This document shows, one piece after another, positions 37,429 through 46,549 of a stretch of 64,000 nt of DNA (its first letter is position 1; each line of letters starts with the position of its first letter). This DNA comes from Rosettibacter firmus (lineage in GTDB: Bacteria > Bacteroidota > Ignavibacteria > Ignavibacteriales > Melioribacteraceae), in the NCBI RefSeq assembly GCF_036860695.1, contig NZ_JAYKGJ010000002.1, positions 564,001 through 628,000 of the forward strand. Reading direction: 5' to 3'. Under the pieces are notes generated by a model, which saw nothing but the letters and a program-made list of their open reading frames with translations, ran no database searches and was not told where the DNA came from. The position numbers were made by a program, and so were the translations under genes.

Positions 37429-38495
37429 TGGAATTATTCATAGTAATTATGGCTGGGGGTGTAGGATCCCGCTTCTGGCCCAGAAGCAAAGAAAGAAAAC
37501 CTAAACAATTAATTCGCATCTTTGGCGAAAATACAATGATTCAAGATACTGTAAAAAGGCTTAATGGTTTAGTAGAAAATAAAAATATTTATGTAATAAC
37601 TAATAGACTTCAAAAGCTCAGAATTAAAGAACAACTTCCAGATATTCCAGAAGAAAATATTATTGATGAACCTTTCGGTAAAAATACCGCTGCTTGTATT
37701 GGTTTAGCATCTATTATTATTAAACAAAAAAATCCCGAAGCTGTAACTATTGTATTACCTTCAGATCATCTTATTAAAAATGAAGAAGAATTTCAAAAAT
37801 GTCTTTTAAATTCTGCAAAGTTTGCTTATGAATCCAGAGGATTAGTTACTATTGGAATTAAACCTACAAGACCTGAAACTGGTTATGGATATATTCAATT
37901 TGATGAGAAGGAGATTGAGAATAATATTCATAAAGTATTGACATTTGCTGAAAAACCTAATTTATCCACTGCTATTAGATTTATAGAAAGTGGTGATTTT
38001 TTGTGGAACTCTGGCATATTCATCTGGAGAGTTGATGTTATTTTAGATGAATTAAAAAAATATTTACCAGAACATTACGAAGGACTTTTGAAAATCGAAT
38101 CTGCAATAAATACAAATGATTTTGAATCTCAGCTTACTCAAGTTTATGGTCAGCTTCGTAGTATTTCAATTGATTATGGAGTTATGGAAAAAGCAGATAA
38201 TGTTTATGTTACAAAAGCAGATTTCTATTGGAATGATGTTGGAAGCTGGGAAGCTGTTTATGAAGTTTCTGAAAAAAATGAAGATGGAAATGTTATTATT
38301 GGTGATGTTTATTCAGAAAAAACTTATAACTCATATATATTTTCTCCAAGAAAATTTACTGCTGTAATTGGAGCGGAAAACTTAATTATAATTAACACAA
38401 ACGATGCATTATTAATATGCAATCGTAATTATGCACAGGATGTGCGTCAGGTAGTTGATTATCTTAAAATGAATAACAGAACAGATTTAATATGA
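37428..38495 (+). CDS. manC: Mannose-1-phosphate guanylyltransferase
   Basis: 355 residues, length of the monofunctional enzyme (no phosphomannose isomerase domain). Forms GDP-mannose for cell-surface glycans. Nucleotidyltransferase signature IVIMAGGVGSRFWPRSKERKPKQ at the N-terminus; FGKNTAACIGLAS, VLPSDHLI, FAEKPNLSTA and DYGVMEKADNVYVTKADFYWNDVGSW are all family motifs. The ATG overlaps the preceding gene by one base and the stop overlaps the RpiB-like gene by four (ATGA), making a tight three-gene unit. Confidence 0.93.
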   Translation: MELFIVIMAGGVGSRFWPRSKERKPKQLIRIFGENTMIQDTVKRLNGLVENKNIYVITNRLQKLRIKEQLPDIPEENIIDEPFGKNTAACIGLASIIIKQKNPEAVTIVLPSDHLIKNEEEFQKCLLNSAKFAYESRGLVTIGIKPTRPETGYGYIQFDEKEIENNIHKVLTFAEKPNLSTAIRFIESGDFLWNSGIFIWRVDVILDELKKYLPEHYEGLLKIESAINTNDFESQLTQVYGQLRSISIDYGVMEKADNVYVTKADFYWNDVGSWEAVYEVSEKNEDGNVIIGDVYSEKTYNSYIFSPRKFTAVIGAENLIIINTNDALLICNRNYAQDVRQVVDYLKMNNRTDLI

Positions 38496-39115
38496 AAAAA
38501 GTTATAACCGAAAATGATATTCTTAATTTAATAAAAGTTGGGGCAGGTGAAATCCATCTTAAAAAAAATCAAATTCTTACTCCCTTAGCTTTAGATAGAA
38601 TAAAATATGCTAACTTGAAAATAGTTTATGATAATGATGAAACTATAAAATCAAAAATTGTTAACAAAATAATAATTGGTTCTGATCATACAGGATTTAA
38701 AGTAAAAAAAATACTTGTTGAATATCTTAAAAATAAAAATTATGATGTAACAGATATTGGCACTTTTACAGAAGATTCAGTTGACTATCCCGATATTGCT
38801 TTAATTGTAGCTCAAAGAGTATCGAATGGAGAATTTGACTGCGGTATTTTATTAGATGCAACTGGAATTCCATCGGCGATAACTGCTAACAAATTACCAA
38901 ATATTAGAGCTGCAACTTGTTATAATGAATTTTCTGCAAAAAGTTCTCGTGAGCATAATGATGCAAATATTATTGCACTTGGTGCAAAATCACTTGGTGA
39001 AGAAACAATCAAATCAATCGTTGATGTCTGGTTAAATTCAACTTTTCTTGGAGACCGTCATCAAAGAAGGCTGGACAAAATTAAAGCTATCGAAGAAAAA
39101 TTTATGAAAAAGTAA
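38492..39115 (+). CDS. RpiB/LacAB-family isomerase-like protein with N-terminal extension and altered active site
   Basis: 207 residues. Residues ~58-203 align with RpiB: IIIGSDHTGFKVKK, TDIGTFTEDSVDYPD, SSREHNDANIIALGAKSLG and DRHQRRLDKI. The catalytic loop differs: RpiB has ICGTGxGxSIAANK, while this protein has LLDATGIPSAITANK, so Asp122 replaces the catalytic Cys and the phosphate-binding glycines are altered. Residues 1-52 form an extra domain, ITENDILNLIKVGAGEIHL...ILTPLALDRIKYANLKI, resembling the short N-terminal domain of EutQ- and PduO-type proteins. Pentose isomerase activity is therefore doubtful; it overlaps manC by four bases, so a role on another sugar phosphate is possible. 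Confidence 0.8.
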   Translation: MKKVITENDILNLIKVGAGEIHLKKNQILTPLALDRIKYANLKIVYDNDETIKSKIVNKIIIGSDHTGFKVKKILVEYLKNKNYDVTDIGTFTEDSVDYPDIALIVAQRVSNGEFDCGILLDATGIPSAITANKLPNIRAATCYNEFSAKSSREHNDANIIALGAKSLGEETIKSIVDVWLNSTFLGDRHQRRLDKIKAIEEKFMKK

Positions 39116-39176
39116 TCTAAATTTTGTCAATTAATTATTCATAAATTAAATTTGCAAAACAATTTGAGAATATTTC

Positions 39177-39935
39177 TTGGTTATCGAAAAAGCTCGTATT
39201 GAATCAATTCAGAAATTATCAAATTATTATTATCTAATTGAAGTTTTTTCTCCTTTAATTGCAAAAGAAATTAAGCCCGGTCAATTTTGCAATATTAAAG
39301 TTACTGATACAAATTATCCATTACTACGAAGACCGTTTAGTATTTGTGATGTGGATGCAAACAAATTAATTTTTGTTTTTGATGTTCATGGAGAAGGAAC
39401 GAAAATATTATCTTCAAAAAAGAAAGGGGATGAATTAGATATTTTAGGTCCTCTGGGCAATGGATTTACTATCGAAGGTAAATATGATTTAGCAATTTTA
39501 ATTGGTGGTGGAATTGGGACTGCACCTTTTCCATATCTTACAAAAAAAATATCTTCTGATGTAGATATAATAAGTTTTATTGGTGGAAGAACAAAAGAAC
39601 ATTTAATTAAATATCAAATGAAAAATATTCATTTAGCAACAGATGATGGCTCAGAAGGATTTCATGGAACTATAATTGATTTATTCAAAATGGAATTAAA
39701 AAATTTTATAAATAAAAAGATTAGAATATTTGCCTGTGGACCCACACCAATGCTAAAAGCTCTACAACAAATTTCACTTGAACAAAATCTTGATTGCCAA
39801 CTTTCAGTTGAATGCGCAATGGCTTGTGGTTTTGGTATTTGTCAGGGTTGCCCAATAGAAAAATCAAATGGAGATGGATATTATTTAGTTTGTAAAGATG
39901 GACCCATTTTCGATGCAGATAAAATATTATTTTAA
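39177..39935 (+). CDS. pyrK: Dihydroorotate dehydrogenase electron-transfer subunit
   Basis: 252 residues from a TTG start (the following codons VIEKARIESIQKL match family N-termini). Flavodoxin-reductase type: FAD motif LLRRPFSICD, NAD motif LIGGGIGTAPFPYL, ACGPTPMLKA and the [2Fe-2S] ligands in CAMACGFGICQGC plus a later Cys in LVCKDGP. It passes electrons from PyrD to NAD+. pyrD follows after 47 bp, so the pair makes a class 1B enzyme. The 61-bp gap before it ends a short unit. Start uncertainty is small. Confidence 0.93.
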   Translation: MVIEKARIESIQKLSNYYYLIEVFSPLIAKEIKPGQFCNIKVTDTNYPLLRRPFSICDVDANKLIFVFDVHGEGTKILSSKKKGDELDILGPLGNGFTIEGKYDLAILIGGGIGTAPFPYLTKKISSDVDIISFIGGRTKEHLIKYQMKNIHLATDDGSEGFHGTIIDLFKMELKNFINKKIRIFACGPTPMLKALQQISLEQNLDCQLSVECAMACGFGICQGCPIEKSNGDGYYLVCKDGPIFDADKILF

Positions 39936-39982
39936 AATTTACTGTAACATTAATAATTCTAAAGAACACAATTAAGTATATC

Positions 39983-40897
39983 ATGGAAATAGATTTTAAA
40001 GTTAAAATTGGTTCACTAACACTAAAGAATCCAATACTCCTTGCATCAGGAACAGTAGGTTATGGAAATGAAATTGCTGAATTTATTGATTTGAGTAAGA
40101 TTGGTGGAATTGTAACAAAGTCTATATCTTTGAAACCACGCAAAGGAAATCCACCACAAAGAATTTGCGAAACCCCTTCTGGTATGTTGAATGCAATTGG
40201 TCTTGCAAATGTAGGAGTAGAAATTTTTTTGAAAGAAAAGATACCATTTCTCAAAAATTTGAATACAACAATAATCTGTAATATTGCAGCGAGTACTATT
40301 GAAGAATATGTGGAGTGTACGAAAATCTTAAATGAAGAAGAATCAATAGCAGCTTTTGAAATTAATGTTTCTTGTCCAAATGTTAAAGAAGGCGGTCTGG
40401 AATTCGGAAATAACCTGGAAGCAGTTGGTAGAATTACTGAAAAAGTAAAATCTGTAACAAACAAACCTGTGATTATAAAATTATCACCTAATGTTTCAAG
40501 AATCTCTGATTTCGCAAAAGTGGTAAAAGATAATGGTGGAGATGCTGTATCTGCAATTAATACTCTTGTTGGAACATCTTTTAATATATGGACAAGAAAA
40601 CCAAAAATAAAAAACATTACTGGAGGCCTCTCGGGTCCAGCAATAAAACCAATTGCACTGGCAAAAGTTTTAGAAATAAGTCGTAATGTTGATATCCCAA
40701 TTATTGGCATCGGTGGAATTATGGATTGGAAAGATGTGGTTGAATTCATGATTGTTGGTGCTTCTGCAGTTCAACTTGGCACGGTTAATTTTGTAAATCC
40801 TTATGCAAGCATTGAAATTTTAGATGGCTTAAAAAATTACTGCGAGAAAATGTCAATTAAAAAAATATCTGATTTAACAGCATCCTATATTTTATAA
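39983..40897 (+). CDS. pyrD: Dihydroorotate dehydrogenase B, catalytic subunit
   Basis: 304 residues, FMN-binding TIM barrel; oxidises dihydroorotate in pyrimidine synthesis, cytosolic with PyrK. Motifs: LTLKNPILLASGTVGYGNE, KSISLKPRKGNPPQRICETP, INVSCPNVKEGG with the active Cys of class 1 enzymes, IKLSPNVSRI and GIGGIMDWKDVVEFMIVGAS. ATG at 39983 follows a weak ribosome site. The stop overlaps folC by one base (TAATG). Confidence 0.95.
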   Translation: MEIDFKVKIGSLTLKNPILLASGTVGYGNEIAEFIDLSKIGGIVTKSISLKPRKGNPPQRICETPSGMLNAIGLANVGVEIFLKEKIPFLKNLNTTIICNIAASTIEEYVECTKILNEEESIAAFEINVSCPNVKEGGLEFGNNLEAVGRITEKVKSVTNKPVIIKLSPNVSRISDFAKVVKDNGGDAVSAINTLVGTSFNIWTRKPKIKNITGGLSGPAIKPIALAKVLEISRNVDIPIIGIGGIMDWKDVVEFMIVGASAVQLGTVNFVNPYASIEILDGLKNYCEKMSIKKISDLTASYIL

Positions 40898-42171
40898 TGA
40901 ATATCGAACCGATTCTAAAAAAACTTTATTCAATGCGCCAATTTCATATTAAGCTTGGTCTTGAGCGCATTGAAAAATTACTGGATGTAATTGATAATCC
41001 ACATAAAAAATTAAAATGTTTTCACATTGCGGGTTCTAATGGAAAGGGAAGTACTGCTTCTTTTCTTGCAAGTATATTAATGGAACAGGGTTATAAAGTT
41101 GGTCTTTATACATCACCCCATTTAATAAAATTTAATGAAAGAATTAGAATTAATGGTCAGGAAATTGAAGATGAATATATTTTTAATTTTTATAATTCAA
41201 TAGAAAAATTAATTAATGAAATTGAACCAACATTTTTTGAAATTACAACAGCACTGGCTTTTCAATATTTTTTTGACAATAAAGTTGATTATGCAATTAT
41301 TGAAACGGGTCTTGGTGGTAGACTTGATGCTACAAATATTATTAATCCACTGGCTTCGATTATAACTTCAATTAGTTTGGAACATACAAACGTGCTTGGA
41401 AATACAATAGAAAAAATTGCACAGGAAAAAGCCGGGATTATTAAGAAAGGAACCCTTGTTATAAGTGGAAATATGCCTTTATTAGCAGAAAATGTTATAC
41501 GTACAAAAGCTAATGAATCAGGTTGCAAATATTTCCCATTGGATAGTTTTGTTGTCCGAAATAAAGATCATGTTGATGTAAATTTAAATAACAAAACATA
41601 TAAAATTTATACAACACCATTGAGAGGATATCATCAATTACTAAATTGTTCTTTAGCTGTAAAATGTTTAAATGAAATTTTAGGTATTGATGATTTCTTA
41701 AAAATAAATAAAGGAATAAAAAATGTAGTTATCAATACCGGTATTAGTGGCAGGTATGAAATAATAAATGATAAACCACGAATAATTTTTGATTCGGCTC
41801 ATAATCCAGAAGGAGTTAAAATATTTTTAGAAGAATTTACAAGAGAATATTATTCCTACTCAAAGAGGGAATTAATTTTTGGCGTAATGAAAGATAAAAA
41901 CATAAAAGAGATGCTAAAATTATTGACTCCTTTTTTCGATAGTATTTATGTAACTTCAATTCAAAATGAAAGAGCGGCTACAATTGATGAAATTGTTAAT
42001 ATTACCGATGAAATTAATATTGACGTTATTCCATTGAAGAATCCAGATGATTATATAAAAAAATTTTTTTTAGAAGATTCTGAGAAATGCCTGGTTGTTC
42101 TCGGTAGTATTTATTTGCTTGGTGAAATAAAATTAAAAATAAAGGAGTTTATGCTTGACAATAAGAAATAA
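40897..42171 (+). CDS. folC: Folylpolyglutamate synthase / dihydrofolate synthase
   Basis: 424 residues, Mur-ligase superfamily. Adds glutamate to folates (and possibly to dihydropteroate). The P-loop is FHIAGSNGKGSTASFLASIL; LYTSPHLIKFNERIRING and IIETGLGGRLDATNIINP follow, with SLEHTNVLG and EKAGIIKKG completing the family set. Length is normal. It overlaps pyrD by one base. A 141-bp gap with no clear structure separates it from rho. The folate link echoes glyA and ftcD elsewhere in the window but they are not in one operon. Confidence 0.95.
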   Translation: MNIEPILKKLYSMRQFHIKLGLERIEKLLDVIDNPHKKLKCFHIAGSNGKGSTASFLASILMEQGYKVGLYTSPHLIKFNERIRINGQEIEDEYIFNFYNSIEKLINEIEPTFFEITTALAFQYFFDNKVDYAIIETGLGGRLDATNIINPLASIITSISLEHTNVLGNTIEKIAQEKAGIIKKGTLVISGNMPLLAENVIRTKANESGCKYFPLDSFVVRNKDHVDVNLNNKTYKIYTTPLRGYHQLLNCSLAVKCLNEILGIDDFLKINKGIKNVVINTGISGRYEIINDKPRIIFDSAHNPEGVKIFLEEFTREYYSYSKRELIFGVMKDKNIKEMLKLLTPFFDSIYVTSIQNERAATIDEIVNITDEINIDVIPLKNPDDYIKKFFLEDSEKCLVVLGSIYLLGEIKLKIKEFMLDNKK

Positions 42172-42312
42172 GAAATATAATTTTCCAGTGAACCTCAGAA
42201 AAACTTCTGCGTTATTTAATAATTAATCCATAAGATCAAATGTCAAATTGATCCCCAGTTTAAAAAAATAAATATTGAGGTATTTAATCACAATTTGTAG
42301 GAAGAGTTAGTT

Positions 42313-43566
42313 ATGCCAATGGACATATCAGAATTACAATCAAAAAAAATCGTTGATTTATACAAAATCGCCAAAGAATTTGGGCTTACAGGTTATAGTG
42401 ACCTTAGAAAACAGGAATTAATTTTCAAAATCCTCGAAGCCCAATCACAAAAAGATGGCCTTACCTTTTCAAAAGGTGTTCTTGAAGTCTTAGCTGACGG
42501 TTATGGATTTTTAAGGTCAGCTGACTATAACTATTTGCCATCTCCAGATGATATTTATGTTTCTCCGTCACAAATTAAAAGATTTAGTTTAAGAACTGGA
42601 GATTTTGTAAGTGGTCAGGTTCGGCCTCCAAAAGAAGGCGAAAGATTTTTTGCTTTACTAAGAGTTGAAGCTGTAAATGGTAAAGACCCAGAAGCAATTA
42701 GAGAACGAACACTTTTTGATAATCTTACCCCTATTTATCCAACTAAAAGATTAAAATTAGAATCGGCACCCGGTGAATATTCAATGCGTATTGTAGATTT
42801 GATTGCACCTATTGGTAAAGGGCAAAGAGGTTTAATAGTTTCTCCTCCTAAAGCTGGCAAAACAATACTCCTACAAAAAATTGCCAATTCAATAACAAGA
42901 AATCACCCCGAAGTAAAAATTATTATGCTTTTAATAGATGAAAGACCCGAAGAAGTTACTGACATGCAACGTTCTGTTCAAGCAGAAGTAATAAGTTCTA
43001 CATTTGATGAACCTGCAGAACGACACGTTCAGGTTGCTAATATGGTTATAGAAAAAGCAAAGAGAATGGTAGAAGCAGGCGATGATGTGGTAATATTACT
43101 TGATAGTATTACAAGATTAGCACGTGCACATAATACTGTAATTCCACATAGTGGTCGTATACTTTCTGGTGGTGTTGATGCTAATGCACTCCACAAACCC
43201 AAAAGATTTTTTGGCTCTGCAAGAAATACAGAAGATGGTGGTAGTTTAACAATTATTGCTACTGCATTAATTGATACTGGTAGTCGTATGGACGAAGTAA
43301 TATTTGAAGAATTTAAAGGTACTGGTAATATGGAACTTGTTCTGGATAGAAATCTTGCAGATAAAAGAATCTTCCCTGCAATTGATATTAATAAATCAGG
43401 TACAAGAAAAGAAGAACTTCTGCTTAAAGAAGATGAACTAAATAAAGTATGGATATTAAGAAAGATTCTTTCTGATATGGATCCAACCGAAGCTATGGAA
43501 TTTTTACTCGATAAAATGAAAGGCACCAAAAATAACAAAGAATTCTTGCAGAGTATGAATAGCTAA
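42313..43566 (+). CDS. rho: Transcription termination factor Rho
   Basis: 417 residues, RNA-dependent hexameric helicase. N-terminal Rho_N-type helices ([18 protein letters not shown]) precede the OB-fold RNA-binding domain [20 protein letters not shown]; the ATPase has [20 protein letters not shown] (Walker A), [16 protein letters not shown] (Walker B) and the R-loop region. There is no long inserted N-terminal region like that in Actinobacteria or many Bacteroidota, so this is the short form. GTAGGAAGAG lies upstream of the ATG. The GWxTD-like gene follows 6 bp after the stop. Confidence 0.97.
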   Translation: MPMDISELQSKKIVDLYKIAKEFGLTGYSDLRKQELIFKILEAQSQKDGLTFSKGVLEVLADGYGFLRSADYNYLPSPDDIYVSPSQIKRFSLRTGDFVSGQVRPPKEGERFFALLRVEAVNGKDPEAIRERTLFDNLTPIYPTKRLKLESAPGEYSMRIVDLIAPIGKGQRGLIVSPPKAGKTILLQKIANSITRNHPEVKIIMLLIDERPEEVTDMQRSVQAEVISSTFDEPAERHVQVANMVIEKAKRMVEAGDDVVILLDSITRLARAHNTVIPHSGRILSGGVDANALHKPKRFFGSARNTEDGGSLTIIATALIDTGSRMDEVIFEEFKGTGNMELVLDRNLADKRIFPAIDINKSGTRKEELLLKEDELNKVWILRKILSDMDPTEAMEFLLDKMKGTKNNKEFLQSMNS

Positions 43567-43572
43567 TATTAT

Positions 43573-44841
43573 ATGAAATTTACCCTCAGGATTTTTTACT
43601 TTATATATTTTTTCTTATCAATTGTAACTTCACAGGTTCTATGTTTAAATGTAGAACCTGTGAAGGAAAATATTATACTGATTGAAAAAAACATACTCCC
43701 TTCAGAAAATTCTAATCTTCTTTACCTTTCATTTAAGATACCATATTCTAATCTTATCTTTATAAAGAAAAATGAAAATTTTGTTGCTGGTGTTAAACTC
43801 GAATTTGATTTATTCGAATCGGGAAAGTTAATCAATCGTGAATCAATCATTAAAAATATTTATGTAAATGACTATAATAAGACAAAATCAAAAGATCTTT
43901 TTTTAGAGGGAATTACAAAATTTATATTGTTGAACAATGATAATTATACAGTGTTACCAACATTGAGTCTGGAAAATACAACCAACACATTTGTTCTCGA
44001 TTCGATAAAAATTAATTTAAAAAATGAAATTCAAGATTATGTTTTTCCACCATTAATAGTTGAAAAATCACAAGTAAGCTGTGGAGATTCTTTGCTCTTC
44101 AAACTTACTAATTCTCAAAACACTGTACCTTTCTCAAATAGTGATTATTATCTTGTCGTTCCTGTGAAAGATACTTCAATAAAAAAAATAGTTGTAAATA
44201 TTCAACAAAATGCTAATTTGATTTATGAAAAATCAATTACAGAGTTTTTTTATGGTAATTTAATAATAAATAATTGCAATGATTTTATTGGAATTTTTAA
44301 TTCACAACAAAATAAATATAGATATTTCATTATAGATAAATTTAATTATAAATTGCGTGAAGGTTCTACCAAACTAATAATTTTATTGAATGATAAAAAA
44401 GTAGAATTTCAATTACAGGTAAAATGGTTTAATAAACCAGTATCACTTGATAATGTAAACTTTGCAGTAGAAATTCTAAAGACTATAGAAGATAATGATG
44501 TTGTTATGAATATATTCCAGAATTCAAAAAAGAATTTGTATGAATCCTTAATAAATTATTGGGATAAAAAATTACCCAATAGAAAATACGAGTTTAATGA
44601 ATTGATGAATGAATTTTATAAAAGAGTTGATTATGCAAATGAAAATTTTAGTACATTAACAAATAAATTTGGTGCTAAGACCGATAGAGGTAAGATTTAT
44701 ATTAAATATGGTAAGCCAGATAAGATTTTAAGAGATTATTCGGATAATAAAGTAAGAGAAATCTGGATTTATCAAAATATAAATAAAGAATTTACTTTTA
44801 CTGATCATAGTGGACTTGGAAATTTTACACTGGAAGATTAA
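43573..44841 (+). CDS. Exported GWxTD-domain-like protein
   Basis: 422 residues. Leader MKFTLRIFYFIYFFLSIVTS is a signal peptide. The C-terminus contains the GWxTD-type domain: RVDYANENFSTL, then FGAKTDRGKIYIKYGKPDKI and EIWIYQNINKEFTFTDHSGLG. In the family the motif is normally GW-x-TD; here it reads GAKTD, the Trp replaced by Ala. GWxTD proteins are found in the Bacteroidota/Acidobacteriota/Ignavibacteria range, function unknown. A perfect 14-bp inverted repeat lies in the first 30 codons. The next gene, pdxA, starts 2 bp after the stop. Confidence 0.8.
   Translation: MKFTLRIFYFIYFFLSIVTSQVLCLNVEPVKENIILIEKNILPSENSNLLYLSFKIPYSNLIFIKKNENFVAGVKLEFDLFESGKLINRESIIKNIYVNDYNKTKSKDLFLEGITKFILLNNDNYTVLPTLSLENTTNTFVLDSIKINLKNEIQDYVFPPLIVEKSQVSCGDSLLFKLTNSQNTVPFSNSDYYLVVPVKDTSIKKIVVNIQQNANLIYEKSITEFFYGNLIINNCNDFIGIFNSQQNKYRYFIIDKFNYKLREGSTKLIILLNDKKVEFQLQVKWFNKPVSLDNVNFAVEILKTIEDNDVVMNIFQNSKKNLYESLINYWDKKLPNRKYEFNELMNEFYKRVDYANENFSTLTNKFGAKTDRGKIYIKYGKPDKILRDYSDNKVREIWIYQNINKEFTFTDHSGLGNFTLED
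43628..43665 (+). repeat. Perfect 14-bp inverted repeat inside the signal-peptide region
   Basis: CTTCACAGGTTCTA (43628-43641) and TAGAACCTGTGAAG (43652-43665) are exact reverse complements around a 10-base loop TGTTTAAATG. It covers codons ~19-31 of the GWxTD-like gene, at the end of the signal peptide and just after it. GC content is higher than the flanks. Such a stable stem inside a gene, 56 bp after the start, is unusual; it could slow translation or act as an mRNA element. Confidence 0.8.
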
Positions 44842-44843
44842 AA

Positions 44844-45821
44844 ATGGTAAAACTTGCATTTACATGTGGTGATATAAATGGTATTGGTCCCGAAATTATT
44901 ATCAAAACTATTAATCTCATTACTTCCAGAACTCAAAAAGAATTAATTGTTTTTATACCAAAAAAAGTTTTTGAAAATACTATTGATATTGTTAATCCAA
45001 CATTTAATTATGATATAGTTAAAGGTGAAATTAAAAGAAAAACGAACAATGTTTTAATTTATGATATAGGAGATTATAAACAGTCTATCGGTAAGGCTAC
45101 TTCTGAATCTGGCAAAGCTGCCTTTAAATCCATTAATCTTGCTTTTAAATTTGTAAATGATGGACTTGCAGATGCAATAGTAACTGCTCCAATTTCAAAA
45201 TATTCATTTAATAAAGCGGGAATAGATTTTCCAGGACATACTGAATTATTTGCTTCGTTAACAGGTACGAAAAATTTTTTGATGACTTTTTTATCAGACA
45301 AAATGATTTGTGGTTTGGTCACAATTCATTTACCATTAAAAAAAGTTTCAAGAGCAATAACACAAAAAAAACTTTATACATCTCTCCAGATTTTACATAA
45401 CACTCTCAAAATTGATTTAGATAAAAAAGATCCTAAAATTGCAGTTCTTGGATTAAATCCGCATGCTGGAGAAAATGGATTAATTGGGAAAGAAGAAGAT
45501 GAAGTCATAAAGCCTGTAATAAAAAGTTTTAGTAAAAAAAATATACATGGACCATTTGTTTCAGATGCTTTTTTTGGAATGCATCAATATGAAAATTTTG
45601 ATGCAGTACTTGGGATGTATCACGATCAGATATTAATTCCTTTTAAAATGATGAATTTTAATTATGGTGTTAATTATACTGCAGGATTACCAATTATAAG
45701 AACATCTCCTGATCATGGAACTGCTTTTGACATTGCAGGTAAAGGGATTGCAAATCCATCCAGTATGATTGAAGCAGTCAAATGGGCAGAGTTAATAGTA
45801 CGCAATAGAAATAAAAAATGA
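44844..45821 (+). CDS. pdxA: 4-hydroxythreonine-4-phosphate dehydrogenase
   Basis: 325 residues. Oxidises 4-phosphohydroxy-L-threonine in pyridoxal phosphate synthesis. Motifs: FTCGDINGIGPEIIIK, ESGKAAFKSI, TAPISKYSFNKAGIDFPGHTE with the metal His, LGLNPHAGENGLIGKEE and RTSPDHGTAFDIAGKG, all diagnostic. It starts 2 bp after the GWxTD-like gene and overlaps the following methyltransferase by four bases. No other pdx gene is present. Confidence 0.95.
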   Translation: MVKLAFTCGDINGIGPEIIIKTINLITSRTQKELIVFIPKKVFENTIDIVNPTFNYDIVKGEIKRKTNNVLIYDIGDYKQSIGKATSESGKAAFKSINLAFKFVNDGLADAIVTAPISKYSFNKAGIDFPGHTELFASLTGTKNFLMTFLSDKMICGLVTIHLPLKKVSRAITQKKLYTSLQILHNTLKIDLDKKDPKIAVLGLNPHAGENGLIGKEEDEVIKPVIKSFSKKNIHGPFVSDAFFGMHQYENFDAVLGMYHDQILIPFKMMNFNYGVNYTAGLPIIRTSPDHGTAFDIAGKGIANPSSMIEAVKWAELIVRNRNKK

Positions 45822-46549
45822 AACAAAAAATCTATTCTCATCTTGCATCTATTTATACTCACTTGATGCGCTCTATTGATTATGATACCTGGGCAGATTA
45901 TATAATAAAATTAAGCCAACAATTAAATACCAATAAAATAATTGCACTTGAACTTGCAAGTGGTACAGGAAGTTTAGCCGAAAGAGTGAATAAATATTTC
46001 GATTTTTATGTTTGTACAGATTTATCTTTAGAAATGTTAAAGCAATTTTCTAACAATACAATTCCACGTGTTGTATGTGATATGACTTTATTACCATTTA
46101 AAAATAAATTTAATTTTATTTTTTCAGCTTTCGATAGTGTTAATTACTTGACCACAAAAGAAAAATTATTAAAATTATTTAAGGAAGTAGAATTATGTTT
46201 AACAAACGATGGAATATTTACTTTTGATGTAAGTCTTGAAAATAACAGTAAACGATATCAAAGATATTTGAATAGAAAAGGGAAAATTGATGGAATTCGT
46301 TATAAACAAATTAGTAAATATGAAGAAACAAAAAGAATTCATTACAATATTTTTGAAATAGAATTTGAAAATGGTGATAAAATAACTGAAATTCATAAGC
46401 AAAAAATTTATCGTTTTGAAGAGTATTTTCAACTCCTTGACAAATCGAATTTTTATGTTGAGCATTGTTACGATGCATTTACATTTGATGATGCAAATTC
46501 AGAATCGGAAAGAGCACAATTTATATTAAGGAAAAAAAGTAAATGTTGA
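45818..46549 (+). CDS. SAM-dependent methyltransferase
   Basis: 243 residues. Class I fold: LELASGTGSLAERVNKYFDFYVCTD is the SAM-binding glycine loop, followed by DMTLLPFKNKFNFIFSAFDS and NYLTTKEKLLKLFKEVELCL with a motif IV-like segment. This resembles the UbiE/Methyltransf_25 group that also includes lactamase-type and uncharacterised enzymes; the substrate is not apparent. The start ATG overlaps the pdxA stop by four bases; the stop overlaps ftsE by seven bases. Position gives no further clue. Confidence 0.82.
   Translation: MKQKIYSHLASIYTHLMRSIDYDTWADYIIKLSQQLNTNKIIALELASGTGSLAERVNKYFDFYVCTDLSLEMLKQFSNNTIPRVVCDMTLLPFKNKFNFIFSAFDSVNYLTTKEKLLKLFKEVELCLTNDGIFTFDVSLENNSKRYQRYLNRKGKIDGIRYKQISKYEETKRIHYNIFEIEFENGDKITEIHKQKIYRFEEYFQLLDKSNFYVEHCYDAFTFDDANSESERAQFILRKKSKC

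Noticed and set aside
40060-40749. 229-residue minus-strand open frame opposite pyrD
   Set aside because: Antisense to a conserved pyrD with diagnostic motifs; serine- and phenylalanine-rich mirror translation, no ribosome site.
43029-43538. 169-residue minus-strand open frame opposite rho
   Set aside because: Antisense to the rho ATPase domain, low-complexity Ser/Ile-rich product without motifs.
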